Shown here: piece after piece, positions 25,568 to 33,653 of the stretch
Layout of the letters: each line of letters starts with the position of its first letter
Position numbering within the stretch: position 1 is the stretch's first letter
Assembly: GCA_934661005.1 (NCBI GenBank)
Contig: CAKUIK010000005.1
Coordinates: forward strand, 1 to 64,000
DNA: 64,000 bases
Origin: an uncultured Slackia sp.
GTDB lineage: Bacteria > Actinomycetota > Coriobacteriia > Coriobacteriales > Eggerthellaceae
Direction of reading: 5' to 3'
The notes under the pieces: model-generated
What the model saw: the letters and a program-made list of their open reading frames with translations, nothing else
Told to the model about the DNA's origin: nothing
Databases searched by the model: none
Translations under genes and position numbers: made by a program

Positions 25568-26359
25568 ATGGAATGCCAAACGAAAAGAAACGCCACGCCG
25601 CGCGTGGTGGTGCTGGGCTTGGCGAGCTGCTTTGGCTGCCAGCTGCAAATAACGAACGCGGAATCGCATCTGCTTGAGATTTTGGGTCAAATCGATGTCC
25701 AATATTGGCAAATGGCCTCAAGTGCGCCCGAACCCGAGGGCGATGTGGATGTGGTAATCATCGAAGGAGCCGTTTCCACGGTTGAATCTCGCGAACTCGT
25801 TGAGCGTTGGCGTGATCGCGCGAAATGCCTCATCGCAATGGGGGCATGCGCGGTATGCGGCGGCATTCCGTCTATCGCTGCGCGCGATTTGGACGAGCGC
25901 GCGAAAAGCGTATATGGCGACGAGCTTCCCTCGGCCTGCGGCGAAATGCTCATTCCGCAGCCGGTGAGCAGCGTGGTTGATGTCGATTTCGAGGTTCGCG
26001 CCTGTCCGATCGACCCCGCCGATTTCGTTGCTGTGATGCAGCGCGCGATATACGGAAGCAATGCGACCGTTCAAACGGGAACGATGTGCGGCAGCTGCAA
26101 GCGTAATGAAAGCAACTGCTTGTGGCACGAGGGGAAAGTGTGCTTGGGTCTTGTGACGCAAGAAGGTTGCAACGCGAAATGCGTACAGCTTGGTCGTGAG
26201 TGCAACGGATGCCGCGGCCTATCGCCGAATGCGAATCTGTCAGCGGCGCGCGCGTTTGCCGAGGCATCGGGTGTCGGAGCTGCTCGCTTCGATGAGGCAC
26301 TTGAATTGTTCAACCTGGTCAATCCTATGATTTCGCCTGTTTTGGAAGGGGAGGAGTAG
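25568..26359 (+). CDS. hydD: [NiFe] hydrogenase small subunit (HydD-like)
   Basis: Iron-sulfur small subunit (263 aa) of the hydrogenase. The proximal [4Fe-4S] cluster ligands are visible: CFGCQL at the N-terminus, GACAVCGGIPS near residue 90 and CPIDP near 140. A cysteine-rich C-terminal part (CGSCKRNESNC, then CNAKC, then CNGCRG) can hold one or two further clusters. There is no Tat signal, so the enzyme is cytoplasmic, as in group 3. The gene starts immediately after the flavin-subunit stop and ends 3 bases before the large-subunit ATG. Confidence 0.9.
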   Translation: MECQTKRNATPRVVVLGLASCFGCQLQITNAESHLLEILGQIDVQYWQMASSAPEPEGDVDVVIIEGAVSTVESRELVERWRDRAKCLIAMGACAVCGGIPSIAARDLDERAKSVYGDELPSACGEMLIPQPVSSVVDVDFEVRACPIDPADFVAVMQRAIYGSNATVQTGTMCGSCKRNESNCLWHEGKVCLGLVTQEGCNAKCVQLGRECNGCRGLSPNANLSAARAFAEASGVGAARFDEALELFNLVNPMISPVLEGEE

Positions 26360-26362
26360 CCT

Positions 26363-27640
26363 ATGCGCACGACGCTTTCTATGAACCACATCGCTCGCAT
26401 CGAGGGTCATGGCAATATCTCGCTTTCCATCGAAGATGGCCGCGTGTCCGATGTGAAAATGAATGTGGTGGAACCTGCTCGCTTATTCGAATCGATGGTG
26501 GGAGGCCGTCCGTTTTCGCAGACGAGCTATATCGCCTCGCGCATTTGCGGCATCTGCTCGTCAAGCCATGTGATAACCGACTTGCTTGCAATCGAGCAGA
26601 TTTTCGGCGTGAAAACGAGCGAGCGTACGCGCGTCCTTCGCGAATTGCTCGTGTATGGCAGCTTCCTTCAGAATCATGCGGCGCACCTGTTTGTTTTCGC
26701 GGCCCCCGATTTCGAGGGGCTCGACAGCGCATTCCCCCTTGCGGAATCTGCCCCAGAGCTTTTCAATGGCGGCATGGGCATTAAGTCGTTGGGCAATGAA
26801 CTGTGCACGCTTGTTGGCGGCCGTTCGATTCACCCCATCACGTGTGTCGTGGGTGGTTTCACTCATGAACCTTCTCGTGACGATTGCCTCGCTATGGCCG
26901 ATAAAGTTGCCGCAGCGCGTGAATTCTGCGAAAAGACGGTTGATGTGTTCGCGGGCTTCGAAGTGCCTGCGATTGAAACGTCCGGCGATTTCATGGCGCT
27001 TGTGGAAGATGGTCGTTATTGTGTGGTGGGCGACACCGCTGCGTTCGCATCGGACGGCGCGCGTTTTGCCGCGGCTGATTATCTGGAGAATATCGAAGAA
27101 TACGCCGTAGATCATTCGGCTGCTCGATTCTCGCGCCGTACGAGCACGAAGAAAAACATTACGACGAGCGCCCTTGCGCGCATCAACTTGAGCTGGAACG
27201 AGCTTTCGCAGCCGGCGCGATTGGCTGCCGCGAAGGCCGGCCTTCGTCCGCCGGTGCGAAACCCGTTCTTGAACAATGTCGCGCAAGCAGTCGAACTCGT
27301 CGATGTGTGTGTTCGCTGCGAGGCTATGCTTCGCTGGTTGGCATTCGGCGAGGGAACGAGCAAGCCTGTGGAATTCGAAGTTCGCGCGGGAAGGGGCGTT
27401 GGCATGACCGAGGCTCCGCGCGGCACGCTTATCCATGAGTTGGAAATTGGCGAGGATGGCCGCGTTAAGCACGCGAGCATTATCACGCCAACGATTCATA
27501 ATCTGGGTGACACCGAATCGAGCGTTCGTACGCTTGCCGAGCTTATGGCTGAGCAAGGTGCCTGTGAGGAAGAGATTCGTCTGGAGGTCGGAAAGCTCGT
27601 GCGTGCGTATGATCCGTGCCTCTCTTGCTCGGTGCATTAG
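26363..27640 (+). CDS. hydA: [NiFe] hydrogenase large subunit, no C-terminal extension (HydA-like)
   Basis: Catalytic subunit (425 aa) binding the Ni-Fe(CN)2CO centre. L1 motif RICGICSSSH (Cys62, Cys65) and L2 motif DPCLSCSVH (Cys419, Cys422) supply the four cysteine ligands, so the site is complete. The stop codon follows directly after His425. Most large subunits carry a short tail that a specific endopeptidase removes after this His/Arg; here there is nothing to remove. ATG follows GGGGAGGAG. No hyp maturation genes or endopeptidase are in the window. Context with HydB/G/D-like subunits indicates a bidirectional NAD(P)-linked enzyme. Confidence 0.92.
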   Translation: MRTTLSMNHIARIEGHGNISLSIEDGRVSDVKMNVVEPARLFESMVGGRPFSQTSYIASRICGICSSSHVITDLLAIEQIFGVKTSERTRVLRELLVYGSFLQNHAAHLFVFAAPDFEGLDSAFPLAESAPELFNGGMGIKSLGNELCTLVGGRSIHPITCVVGGFTHEPSRDDCLAMADKVAAAREFCEKTVDVFAGFEVPAIETSGDFMALVEDGRYCVVGDTAAFASDGARFAAADYLENIEEYAVDHSAARFSRRTSTKKNITTSALARINLSWNELSQPARLAAAKAGLRPPVRNPFLNNVAQAVELVDVCVRCEAMLRWLAFGEGTSKPVEFEVRAGRGVGMTEAPRGTLIHELEIGEDGRVKHASIITPTIHNLGDTESSVRTLAELMAEQGACEEEIRLEVGKLVRAYDPCLSCSVH

Positions 27641-27701
27641 GCGATTTTTGTCAGTTTTGAGGGTGGAAAACGGCCTCAAATTACGATTTCGGTGACGACT
27701 T

Positions 27702-27733
27702 GGGCCGCCTTCGGGCGGCCCAACTGTTTTAAT
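27702..27733 (+). terminator. Terminator of the hydrogenase operon
   Basis: GGGCCGCC, TTC loop, GGGCGGCCC, then AACTGTTTTAA. Confidence 0.8.
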
Positions 27734-27888
27734 GTGTGCAAAATGTGAGCAACAAGGTAGTATTTCTCAAAACAGATACCGCTCACGTCTTGAAAACGAC
27801 CGCTCGCCGAAAGTGAAAAACTTTTTTTGAGGTAGACATTTTCGAAAAATGACACATTCAATTTGGTCGATTTGCGAATCTGCAAGTT

Positions 27889-27921
27889 GAAAAAATGCCG
27901 TTTGACGTGGTCAAACGGCAT
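27889..27921 (-). terminator. Terminator of the TetR gene
   Basis: ATGCCGTTTGAC and GTCAAACGGCAT form a perfect 12-bp stem with a three-base loop; on the minus strand it is followed by a T run. Confidence 0.85.
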
Positions 27922-27948
27922 TGCTATAAGCGGAAGTTCCAGGGTGGT

Positions 27949-28602
27949 TTACAGCACGCGACGCAGCTGCTGCTCCTTAATTTCGCTCTCAAGCGAGGAA
28001 TGAATGATGTTCTGGAAGGGTTCCACGTCGCTCAAAATGCCCACGTTCGAGGGCATGCACACGCGACGAACTAGGTAGCTGATCGCGGCTCCCGTGTAGA
28101 ACTCGGCAAGGAAATGCACCGCCGAGTCACCCAAAGAACGGTTGCTCAGAATGAATCGAATGTCGTGCTCGAGCGCTGGAACATACAGGTCGTAAAGGTA
28201 CGCGCGAAGCCCGTCGTTCTCGGCGCTTTGGAGCGCTTTGGCGTAATACGACCGGCGTTTCTCGAGGGTATCGGCGAGCGCCTGAAAGAACTCCGAGCCG
28301 TCAAGCGAGCGCACACCGACTTTCTTGAAGGCGTAATACGGCTTGTCGGTAATGGCGCCTTCCGCCTCTCTTTCGTACACCAAATGGTCGGAATCGAAGC
28401 GTTCCAGCAGCGTTTCTGCGAGGTCATTGCGGAAAACCCAACGAATGAGGTGGGCCTTGCTTTCGAAGTGGTAGTAAAACGTCTTGCGGTTTTTGCCCGA
28501 GGCGGCAACGATGTCGGAAACCGAGATTCTCTCAATGGGGAGCTTCTCGGCGAGGCTTACGAACGATTCGCCCATAAGCTCCATGGTGTCGGAAGATGCC
28601 AT
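27949..28602 (-). CDS. TetR/AcrR-family regulator, divergent from the acyl-CoA dehydrogenase operon
   Basis: Repressor-type protein (217 aa). Helix-turn-helix at about residues 10-55 (ERISVSDIVAASGKNRKTFYYHFESKAHLI), with an all-helical C-terminal domain ending YTGAAISYLVRRV. It resembles DhaS-type TetR proteins with a non-canonical first helix. ATG follows AAGGAGCG. It faces the acyl-CoA dehydrogenase/fix operon across 410 bases containing a perfect palindrome, so it likely controls that operon, perhaps sensing an acyl-CoA or the unsaturated acid (inference). Confidence 0.83.
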   Translation of the reverse strand: MASSDTMELMGESFVSLAEKLPIERISVSDIVAASGKNRKTFYYHFESKAHLIRWVFRNDLAETLLERFDSDHLVYEREAEGAITDKPYYAFKKVGVRSLDGSEFFQALADTLEKRRSYYAKALQSAENDGLRAYLYDLYVPALEHDIRFILSNRSLGDSAVHFLAEFYTGAAISYLVRRVCMPSNVGILSDVEPFQNIIHSSLESEIKEQQLRRVL

Positions 28603-29012
28603 AACGCTCCTTATAATGCGAGTGAATTGGGACAGTTTCGCGAGTGCGTGGTGAAAACAAGGGTATGTCTCACGTCGGCGTCTCGCGCGTAAGTATCCTC
28701 ATTTTAGCATCAGGGGGCGACATATGTATCGATATGTCCTACCAGATTTATAAGTAAAGACCCCTTCATTCATTCGTAAAGGCATTGTTTTGCCTGGTTT
28801 TACGTGTAAAAGCATATGCCAATCCTATACATCGAACCACAAAGCTACAGAATTAGTTATATGTCCCGCAAATCGGCCAATTTTTGCACAAAATACGAGA
28901 ACTGACCGTGCTCGAACGGACGCGAACGGCGTATTCTGCCCATATCGAAACCTGCGCCTTGTAGCGAAGGGGACAGGTTGGTCGAAAAGTCGACATTTAT
29001 TAGGAGGAAGCA
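28603..29012. other. Divergent regulatory region, 410 bases
   Basis: No gene. Contains the palindrome at 28719-28738, a lone ATATGTC half-site at about 28857-28863, AT-rich stretches and the AGGAGG ribosome site of the acyl-CoA dehydrogenase gene. No clear -35/-10 pair could be fixed by eye. Confidence 0.55.
28719..28738. promoter_or_regulatory. Palindromic operator GACATAT-N6-ATATGTC
   Basis: Perfect 7+7 inverted repeat in the spacer between the TetR regulator and its divergent operon. The same half-site is found gapless at 35285-35300 over the start of the aminotransferase gene. TetR operators are typically palindromes of this size. Confidence 0.55.
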
Positions 29013-30167
29013 ATGGATTTCGCTTTGACCGATGAGCAAGAGCTGCTGCTCGAAAGCGTGCGTGAGTTCTGCGATCGCTACTTCACCGACGACGTCGTGA
29101 AGGAAATGTACGAGAACGGCGGCATGCCCGACGAAATCGCCGAGGCATATCGCGACGCTGGCTTTGGCCTGATGGGCATTCCTGAGGAGTATGGCGGAAT
29201 CCCTGCTGACAAAGTCACGTTGGGCCTGATGATTGAGGAGCTTTACCACAGTGCTGGCTGCATGCACATCCTCTATCAGAACTCCCTGTCCATGTTTGAC
29301 ATCATGGAGTTCGGCACCGAAGAGCAGAAGCAGCAGGCCGTTGACCACTACATGGAGACCGGCTGGCCTATCGCTTCGCTGTCCATCTCCGAGCCGGGCG
29401 CTGGCTCCGACAATGGCTCCATGACCTGCGTTGCAAAGAAGCAGGCCGACGGCACTTACAAGCTTTCCGGCCAGAAGACCTGGGTCACCATGGGCGAGAA
29501 GCTCCCGTACACCATCGTCGTCGCCAAGGACGAAGATCCCAGCCGTGAGAACCGCAACATGTCCCTCTGGTACATCCCCATGGACACCCCGGGCGTTTCC
29601 ACTGCATCGCTGCACAAGATTGGCCAGCAGTGCATCCCGTTCTGCGAGGTCTACTTCGATGACGTCGTCGTCACGGAAGAGCAGCGCATGGGCAAGCCGG
29701 GCGAGGGCTTCATGATGCTCATGAAGAACTTCGAGGTCGAGCGCTCCTTCATCGTCGCCGAGCAGGTTGGTCTGGCTCAGGCCGCCCTCGAGGACGCTGC
29801 CAAGTACGCCAACCAGCGCATCGCTTTCGGCAAGCCGATCACTAAGCTGCAGATGATCCAGGAGAAGCTCTGCGACATGGAGATCAAGGTTCAGAATACT
29901 CGCAACATGCTTTACAAGACCCTGTGGAAGCTCGACAACGGCGAACCGGTTCAGCTCGACTCCGCAATGCTCAAGCGCTACGGCTGCTCCGAGTGCTTCC
30001 AGGTCGCCGACATGGCGCTCTCCATCTACGCCGGTTTGGGTTATACTACGGAAGTCCGCATTGGTCGTATCTGGGCTGACTTGCGCGGCAACATGTTTGG
30101 CGGTGGCACCCACGAAGTCATGGCCTACATTGCCGGCCGCCAGGTTGCCAAGAAATACGCCAATTAG
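29013..30167 (+). CDS. Acyl-CoA dehydrogenase (CaiA/butyryl-CoA dehydrogenase-like)
   Basis: FAD enzyme (384 aa) that interconverts acyl-CoA and 2,3-enoyl-CoA. Seen: the FAD/substrate block SLSISEPGAGSDNGSM (~120-135), the KTWVTMG region, the arginine-rich NQRIAFGKPI helix and the C-terminal RGNMFGGGTHEVM segment. The base position (Glu in the butyryl/short-chain group) falls near GLGYTTEVRIGRIWADLRG. In an operon with fixABCX it most resembles CaiA-type crotonobetainyl-CoA reductases, running in the reducing direction with the enoyl-CoA as electron acceptor. The acyl group itself is unknown: no CoA-transferase or hydratase gene is adjacent. Strong AGGAGG site; high-expression codon use. Confidence 0.88.
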   Translation: MDFALTDEQELLLESVREFCDRYFTDDVVKEMYENGGMPDEIAEAYRDAGFGLMGIPEEYGGIPADKVTLGLMIEELYHSAGCMHILYQNSLSMFDIMEFGTEEQKQQAVDHYMETGWPIASLSISEPGAGSDNGSMTCVAKKQADGTYKLSGQKTWVTMGEKLPYTIVVAKDEDPSRENRNMSLWYIPMDTPGVSTASLHKIGQQCIPFCEVYFDDVVVTEEQRMGKPGEGFMMLMKNFEVERSFIVAEQVGLAQAALEDAAKYANQRIAFGKPITKLQMIQEKLCDMEIKVQNTRNMLYKTLWKLDNGEPVQLDSAMLKRYGCSECFQVADMALSIYAGLGYTTEVRIGRIWADLRGNMFGGGTHEVMAYIAGRQVAKKYAN

Positions 30168-30224
30168 TAAGTCACGCATAAGACAGTCTGTTAAGAAACG
30201 TATCCGAGAAGGGAAAGGTACAAG

Positions 30225-30983
30225 ATGAAAATCGTTGTTTCTTTCAAGGTCGTTCCTGACGATCAGGACATCCAGGTGTCCGGCGACGGTAGCCTCGACT
30301 ACGCCAAGGCTCACCAGATCGTCTCGACCTACGACTTGAACGCGATGGAAGCCGCCGCTCAGCTGGCTGCTGCCAACGAAGGTTCCGAAGTCGTGGGCAT
30401 CACGGTCGGCGGTAAAAAAATCGACGACTCCAAGACCAAGAAGAACGTGCTTGCTCGCGGCATCGATCAGCTCTACATGACCGCCGACGACGCTTGCGCC
30501 GACCTCGACGCTGGCGCTACCGCTGCGGCTCTCGCCGAGCTCGTTGCCAAGGTGGGCGAATATGACCTCATCATCTGCGGCGACGGCTCTGCTGACAACT
30601 ACGCTCAGCAGGTTGACGTGCAGCTGGCCGCTAAGCTCGGTCTGCCCGTCGTCAATGGTGCTACCAAGATTGAAGCTGGCGACGGCGTTGTGACCGTTGT
30701 CCGCACCCTCGAAGACGTCGTCGAGACCGTTGAGGTCCCGCTGCCTGCCGTTGTTTCGGTTGCTCCCGACGTCGCTCTGCCCCGCATCCCGGGCATGAAA
30801 GACATTCTGGCCGCCGGCAAGAAGCCGATGAACGTCTTTGCCGCTGAAGGCGCTTTTGCCAACAGCATCGAAGTCGTCGACTGCAAGGCTCCCAAGCAGG
30901 CCGACCGCAAGCTCGAGATCATCGACGCCGCCGACGATGGCGCCATCGAGAAGTTCGCTGCCGCCATCAAGGCCGCTCTGTAG
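30225..30983 (+). CDS. fixA: Electron transfer flavoprotein beta subunit, FixA type
   Basis: ETF beta subunit (252 aa). It opens with the family pattern MKIVVSFKVVPD and keeps the nucleotide-binding fold (LIICGDGSADNYAQQVDVQLA) and the recognition-loop region ALPRIPGMKDILAAGKK. Works with FixB to carry electrons to or from the acyl-CoA dehydrogenase encoded 57 bases upstream. With FixC and FixX present it belongs to the EtfABCX set, several members of which bifurcate electrons between a quinone/enoyl acceptor and ferredoxin; whether this one does is inference. Codon use matches the ribosomal protein genes in the window. Confidence 0.92.
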   Translation: MKIVVSFKVVPDDQDIQVSGDGSLDYAKAHQIVSTYDLNAMEAAAQLAAANEGSEVVGITVGGKKIDDSKTKKNVLARGIDQLYMTADDACADLDAGATAAALAELVAKVGEYDLIICGDGSADNYAQQVDVQLAAKLGLPVVNGATKIEAGDGVVTVVRTLEDVVETVEVPLPAVVSVAPDVALPRIPGMKDILAAGKKPMNVFAAEGAFANSIEVVDCKAPKQADRKLEIIDAADDGAIEKFAAAIKAAL

Positions 30984-31012
30984 TTCGCGGAATTAGGAAA
31001 GGATCGAAAACA

Positions 31013-31900
31013 ATGAAAGCATTTGTTCTCGCTGAGCATTCCGACGCCGCCCAGGAGCTCTGCGCTGGCGCTCGCACGATGGCCGATGAGGTCGTCCTGG
31101 TCGCTATCGCCGACATGGAGGTTCCTGCCGCCGTCGCCGATAAAGTCCTGCACGTTGCCCTTCCCGAAGGCGCTGTCGTTGACGACGCTGCCGACACCGT
31201 GATTGCCGCGTTTGACGCTGAGCAGCCCGGCGTTGTGCTCGTTGAGCCGACCCGCCACATGAAGGTCGTTGCTGGCAAGGTTGCCGCTCATGCTGGCGCC
31301 TCCATCATCCCCGACGTCATCGAGTTCGATGGCGACGTCGCTACCGACATGTACTTCGGCGGCGTGGGCATGAAGAAGCAGAAGGCCACCGGCGTTGCCT
31401 TCTATGGCGTTGGCGCTGGCGTCTTCGCTGAGGCTGCCGCTTCTGGTGCCAATGCGACCGAGGAACTCGCTTGGGTTGCTCCTGCCAAGGCCATCAAGCT
31501 CGTCTCTTCTGTGCCCGTCGAGAAGTCTGGCGTCGACCTGAACAAGGCCGACGTTGTCGTTGCCGCTGGCCGCGGCTTCGGCGCTGAGGAAGACCTCCAG
31601 ATGGCTCGCGACCTCTGCGACAAGGTCGGCGGCGGCCTCGGCTGCTCCCGTCCTCTCACCGAGGGTGTCAACTGGCTTCCCACCGAGGTCTATGTTGGCG
31701 TTTCTGGCCTCATGCTCAGCCCCAAGGTTTACATCGCTGCTGGCATTTCTGGCCAGATGCAGCACATGGTCGGCTGCAACCGCGCGACCACGCTGTTCGC
31801 GATCAACAAGGACAAGAACGCTCCTATCTTCAAGCAGTGCGACTACGGTCTGGTTGGCGACATCAAGACTGTCCTGCCCGCGCTTGTTGCTGCGCTCTAA
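31013..31900 (+). CDS. fixB: Electron transfer flavoprotein alpha subunit, FixB type
   Basis: ETF alpha subunit (295 aa) holding the FAD. The C-terminal FAD domain shows AAGRGFGAEEDLQMARDL, GCSRPLTEGVNWLP and GISGQMQHMVGC, then AINKDKNAPIF, in the usual order. ATG follows AGGAAAGG, 29 bases after fixA. A clear hairpin terminator separates it from fixC, so transcripts ending after fixB are expected alongside full-length ones. Confidence 0.93.
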   Translation: MKAFVLAEHSDAAQELCAGARTMADEVVLVAIADMEVPAAVADKVLHVALPEGAVVDDAADTVIAAFDAEQPGVVLVEPTRHMKVVAGKVAAHAGASIIPDVIEFDGDVATDMYFGGVGMKKQKATGVAFYGVGAGVFAEAAASGANATEELAWVAPAKAIKLVSSVPVEKSGVDLNKADVVVAAGRGFGAEEDLQMARDLCDKVGGGLGCSRPLTEGVNWLPTEVYVGVSGLMLSPKVYIAAGISGQMQHMVGCNRATTLFAINKDKNAPIFKQCDYGLVGDIKTVLPALVAAL

Positions 31901-31917
31901 GTCGAATTCGACTTTGT

Positions 31918-31952
31918 AAACCGGCGTAGGCGCACCCTGCGCCGGTTTTTCT
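31918..31952 (+). terminator. Intra-operon terminator between fixB and fixC
   Basis: AAACCGGCG and CGCCGGTTT form a 9-bp stem around 13 bases, followed by TTCTT. Probably partial, since fixCX belong functionally with fixAB. Confidence 0.75.
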
Positions 31953-31979
31953 TATCGCTTTCAAGGAAAGGAAGAGTCA

Positions 31980-33269
31980 ATGGCAGACTTCGACGCGATT
32001 GTCGTCGGCTCTGGCTGCGCTGGCTCCGTTGCCGCTTACGAAATCGCCAAGGCCGGCAAGTCGGTTTTGGTTGTTGAGCGCGGCAATTTCGCCGGTGCCA
32101 AGAACATGACGGGCGGCCGTATCTACGGTCACTGCCTGCGCGCCGTGTTCCCCGACAACTTCGACGAGATTCCGTTCGAGCGCAAGGTTTCGCACGAGCG
32201 CATCTCGCTGATGTCCCCCAGCTCCAACTTCACTATCGATTTCGCCTCCGAGGATCTTCTCAAGGATGGCCAGGAATCCTACACCGTGCTTCGCGCGCCT
32301 TTCGACCAGTGGCTGGCCGAGCAGGCCGAGAACGCTGGCGCAGAGTACATCTGCGGCATCGCCGTTGAGAAGCTCATCAAAGACGAGAACGGCAAGGTCA
32401 TCGGCATCTTCGCTGGCGAAGACGAAATCACCGCTGACGTTGTCGTGCTGTGCGACGGCGCGAACTCTCTTCTGGTCGAGCAGGCCGTGGGCGCCAAGCG
32501 TCCTCCGGCGTCCCAGATGGCTGTTGGCGTGAAGGAAGTCTTCGAGCTTTCCGAAGAGGAAATCGAAAAGCGCTTCCAGTGCGCACCCGGCGAAGGTGCT
32601 GCATGGCTGTTCGCTGGCGACGCAACCCATGGCTCCTTCGGCGGCGGCATCATTTACACCAACAAAGACTCCATCTCTGTTGGCATCGTTGCCGGTGTTG
32701 AGGCTACGGCCAAGGGCAACGTCCCCGTGTACCAGATGCTCGAGGACTTCAAGAACCGTCCGGAAATCGCCCCTGTGCTTAAGGGCGCCAAGCTTGTCGA
32801 GCATTCCGGCCACCTCGTTCCCGAGGGCGGCATCACCACGATGCCCGAGCTCACTGCCGACGGCGTCATGATCGCCGGCGACAACGCCACCATGTGCGTC
32901 AACCTCGGCTACACCGTTCGCGGCATGGACTACGCCGTGGCTTCCGGCCAGATGGCTGGTCAGGCTGCCGTGAAGGCGCTCGACGCTGGCGACACCTCCA
33001 AGGCTGGCCTGAAGTGCTACATCGACGCCCTGGAAGACTCCTTCGTCATGAAGGACATGCGTCAGTTCAAGAATGTTCCTAACTTCATGGAGCATTTCGA
33101 TCGCATGTTCTGTGGCTACCCCGAGATGATCCGCGACATGATGAACACCATGTTTGTCGTTGACGGCAGCCCGGTTCAGCCCATGAAGAAGTCCATGATG
33201 CCCATCGTCAAGGGCGTCGGCTTCATGAACCTGTTCAAAGACGTCAAGGGAGCGATGAAGGCACTATGA
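31980..33269 (+). CDS. fixC: FixC-type FAD oxidoreductase (ETF-quinone oxidoreductase-like)
   Basis: Flavoprotein (429 aa) that links ETF to FixX/quinone in EtfABCX systems. N-terminal FAD motif VVGSGCAGSVAAYE, ADVVVLCDGANS in the middle, and the ETF-QO-type VPEGGITTMPELTADGVMIAGDNA block near 280-300 that binds FAD and the membrane/quinone face. ATG follows GGAAAGGAAGAG. It overlaps fixX by 4 bases. No membrane span; association is peripheral in known homologues. Confidence 0.92.
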   Translation: MADFDAIVVGSGCAGSVAAYEIAKAGKSVLVVERGNFAGAKNMTGGRIYGHCLRAVFPDNFDEIPFERKVSHERISLMSPSSNFTIDFASEDLLKDGQESYTVLRAPFDQWLAEQAENAGAEYICGIAVEKLIKDENGKVIGIFAGEDEITADVVVLCDGANSLLVEQAVGAKRPPASQMAVGVKEVFELSEEEIEKRFQCAPGEGAAWLFAGDATHGSFGGGIIYTNKDSISVGIVAGVEATAKGNVPVYQMLEDFKNRPEIAPVLKGAKLVEHSGHLVPEGGITTMPELTADGVMIAGDNATMCVNLGYTVRGMDYAVASGQMAGQAAVKALDAGDTSKAGLKCYIDALEDSFVMKDMRQFKNVPNFMEHFDRMFCGYPEMIRDMMNTMFVVDGSPVQPMKKSMMPIVKGVGFMNLFKDVKGAMKAL

Positions 33270-33562
33270 GTGACATCAAATTCACGGTGAACGTCGACGA
33301 GTACCTGTCTCTGAATAAGTACGAAGTCGATGAGTCCAATGCGCACATCGAGCTGGTGGACGATCCCTCCGACGAGGAATTCGACAAGCTCATCCTGGTT
33401 TGCCCCGCTGCGCTGTACAAGCGCGACGAGGACGGCAAGAAGTCTTTCGACTACGCCGGTTGCCTGGAATGCGGCACCTGCCGCTTCGCTTGTGGTGATA
33501 CCATCATCAAGAAGTGGGAAAACCCGCAGCCTACCATGGGTGTGGAATACCGCTTCGGCTAA
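33266..33562 (+). CDS. fixX: FixX ferredoxin-like protein
   Basis: Small iron-sulfur protein (98 aa). One [4Fe-4S] motif CLECGTCRFAC (C-x2-C-x2-C-x3-C) plus the upstream VCPAALY cysteine, as in FixX and the C-terminal domain of ETF-quinone oxidoreductase. Start ATG lies in the ATGA overlap with fixC, so the two are translationally coupled. Expected to sit on FixC and pass single electrons. The operon's final terminator follows. Confidence 0.92.
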   Translation: MSDIKFTVNVDEYLSLNKYEVDESNAHIELVDDPSDEEFDKLILVCPAALYKRDEDGKKSFDYAGCLECGTCRFACGDTIIKKWENPQPTMGVEYRFG

Positions 33563-33585
33563 GCCAAGCGCGATATATCGCATAT

Positions 33586-33618
33586 AAAGAAAGGAGCCTT
33601 CGGGCTCCTTTCTTTATA
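33586..33618 (+). terminator. Terminator of the fix operon
   Basis: AAAGAAAGGAGCC, short TTCG loop, GGCTCCTTTCTTT: a 13-bp stem with T-rich flank; it may work on both strands. Confidence 0.85.
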
Positions 33619-33653
33619 TATGGCTCTATTTGGCGGTGCTGTTGTTACCATCT

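Larger units (their letters stand above)
27641..27948. other. 308-base AT-rich gap between convergent hydrogenase and TetR genes
   Basis: Holds one terminator for each strand and no supportable gene. The middle (27735-27890) is visibly AT-richer than its surroundings and includes near-palindromes such as CATTTTCGAAAAATG; nothing there is assignable. Confidence 0.6.

Noticed and set aside
23593..27640. Complex I-like or formate-hydrogen-lyase module
   Set aside because: No membrane subunits; the large subunit keeps all four Ni-Fe cysteines and the partners are HydB/HydG-type soluble subunits.
27676..27921. 81-codon minus-strand frame in the AT-rich gap
   Set aside because: Runs through two terminator hairpins, no ribosome site, no recognisable domain.
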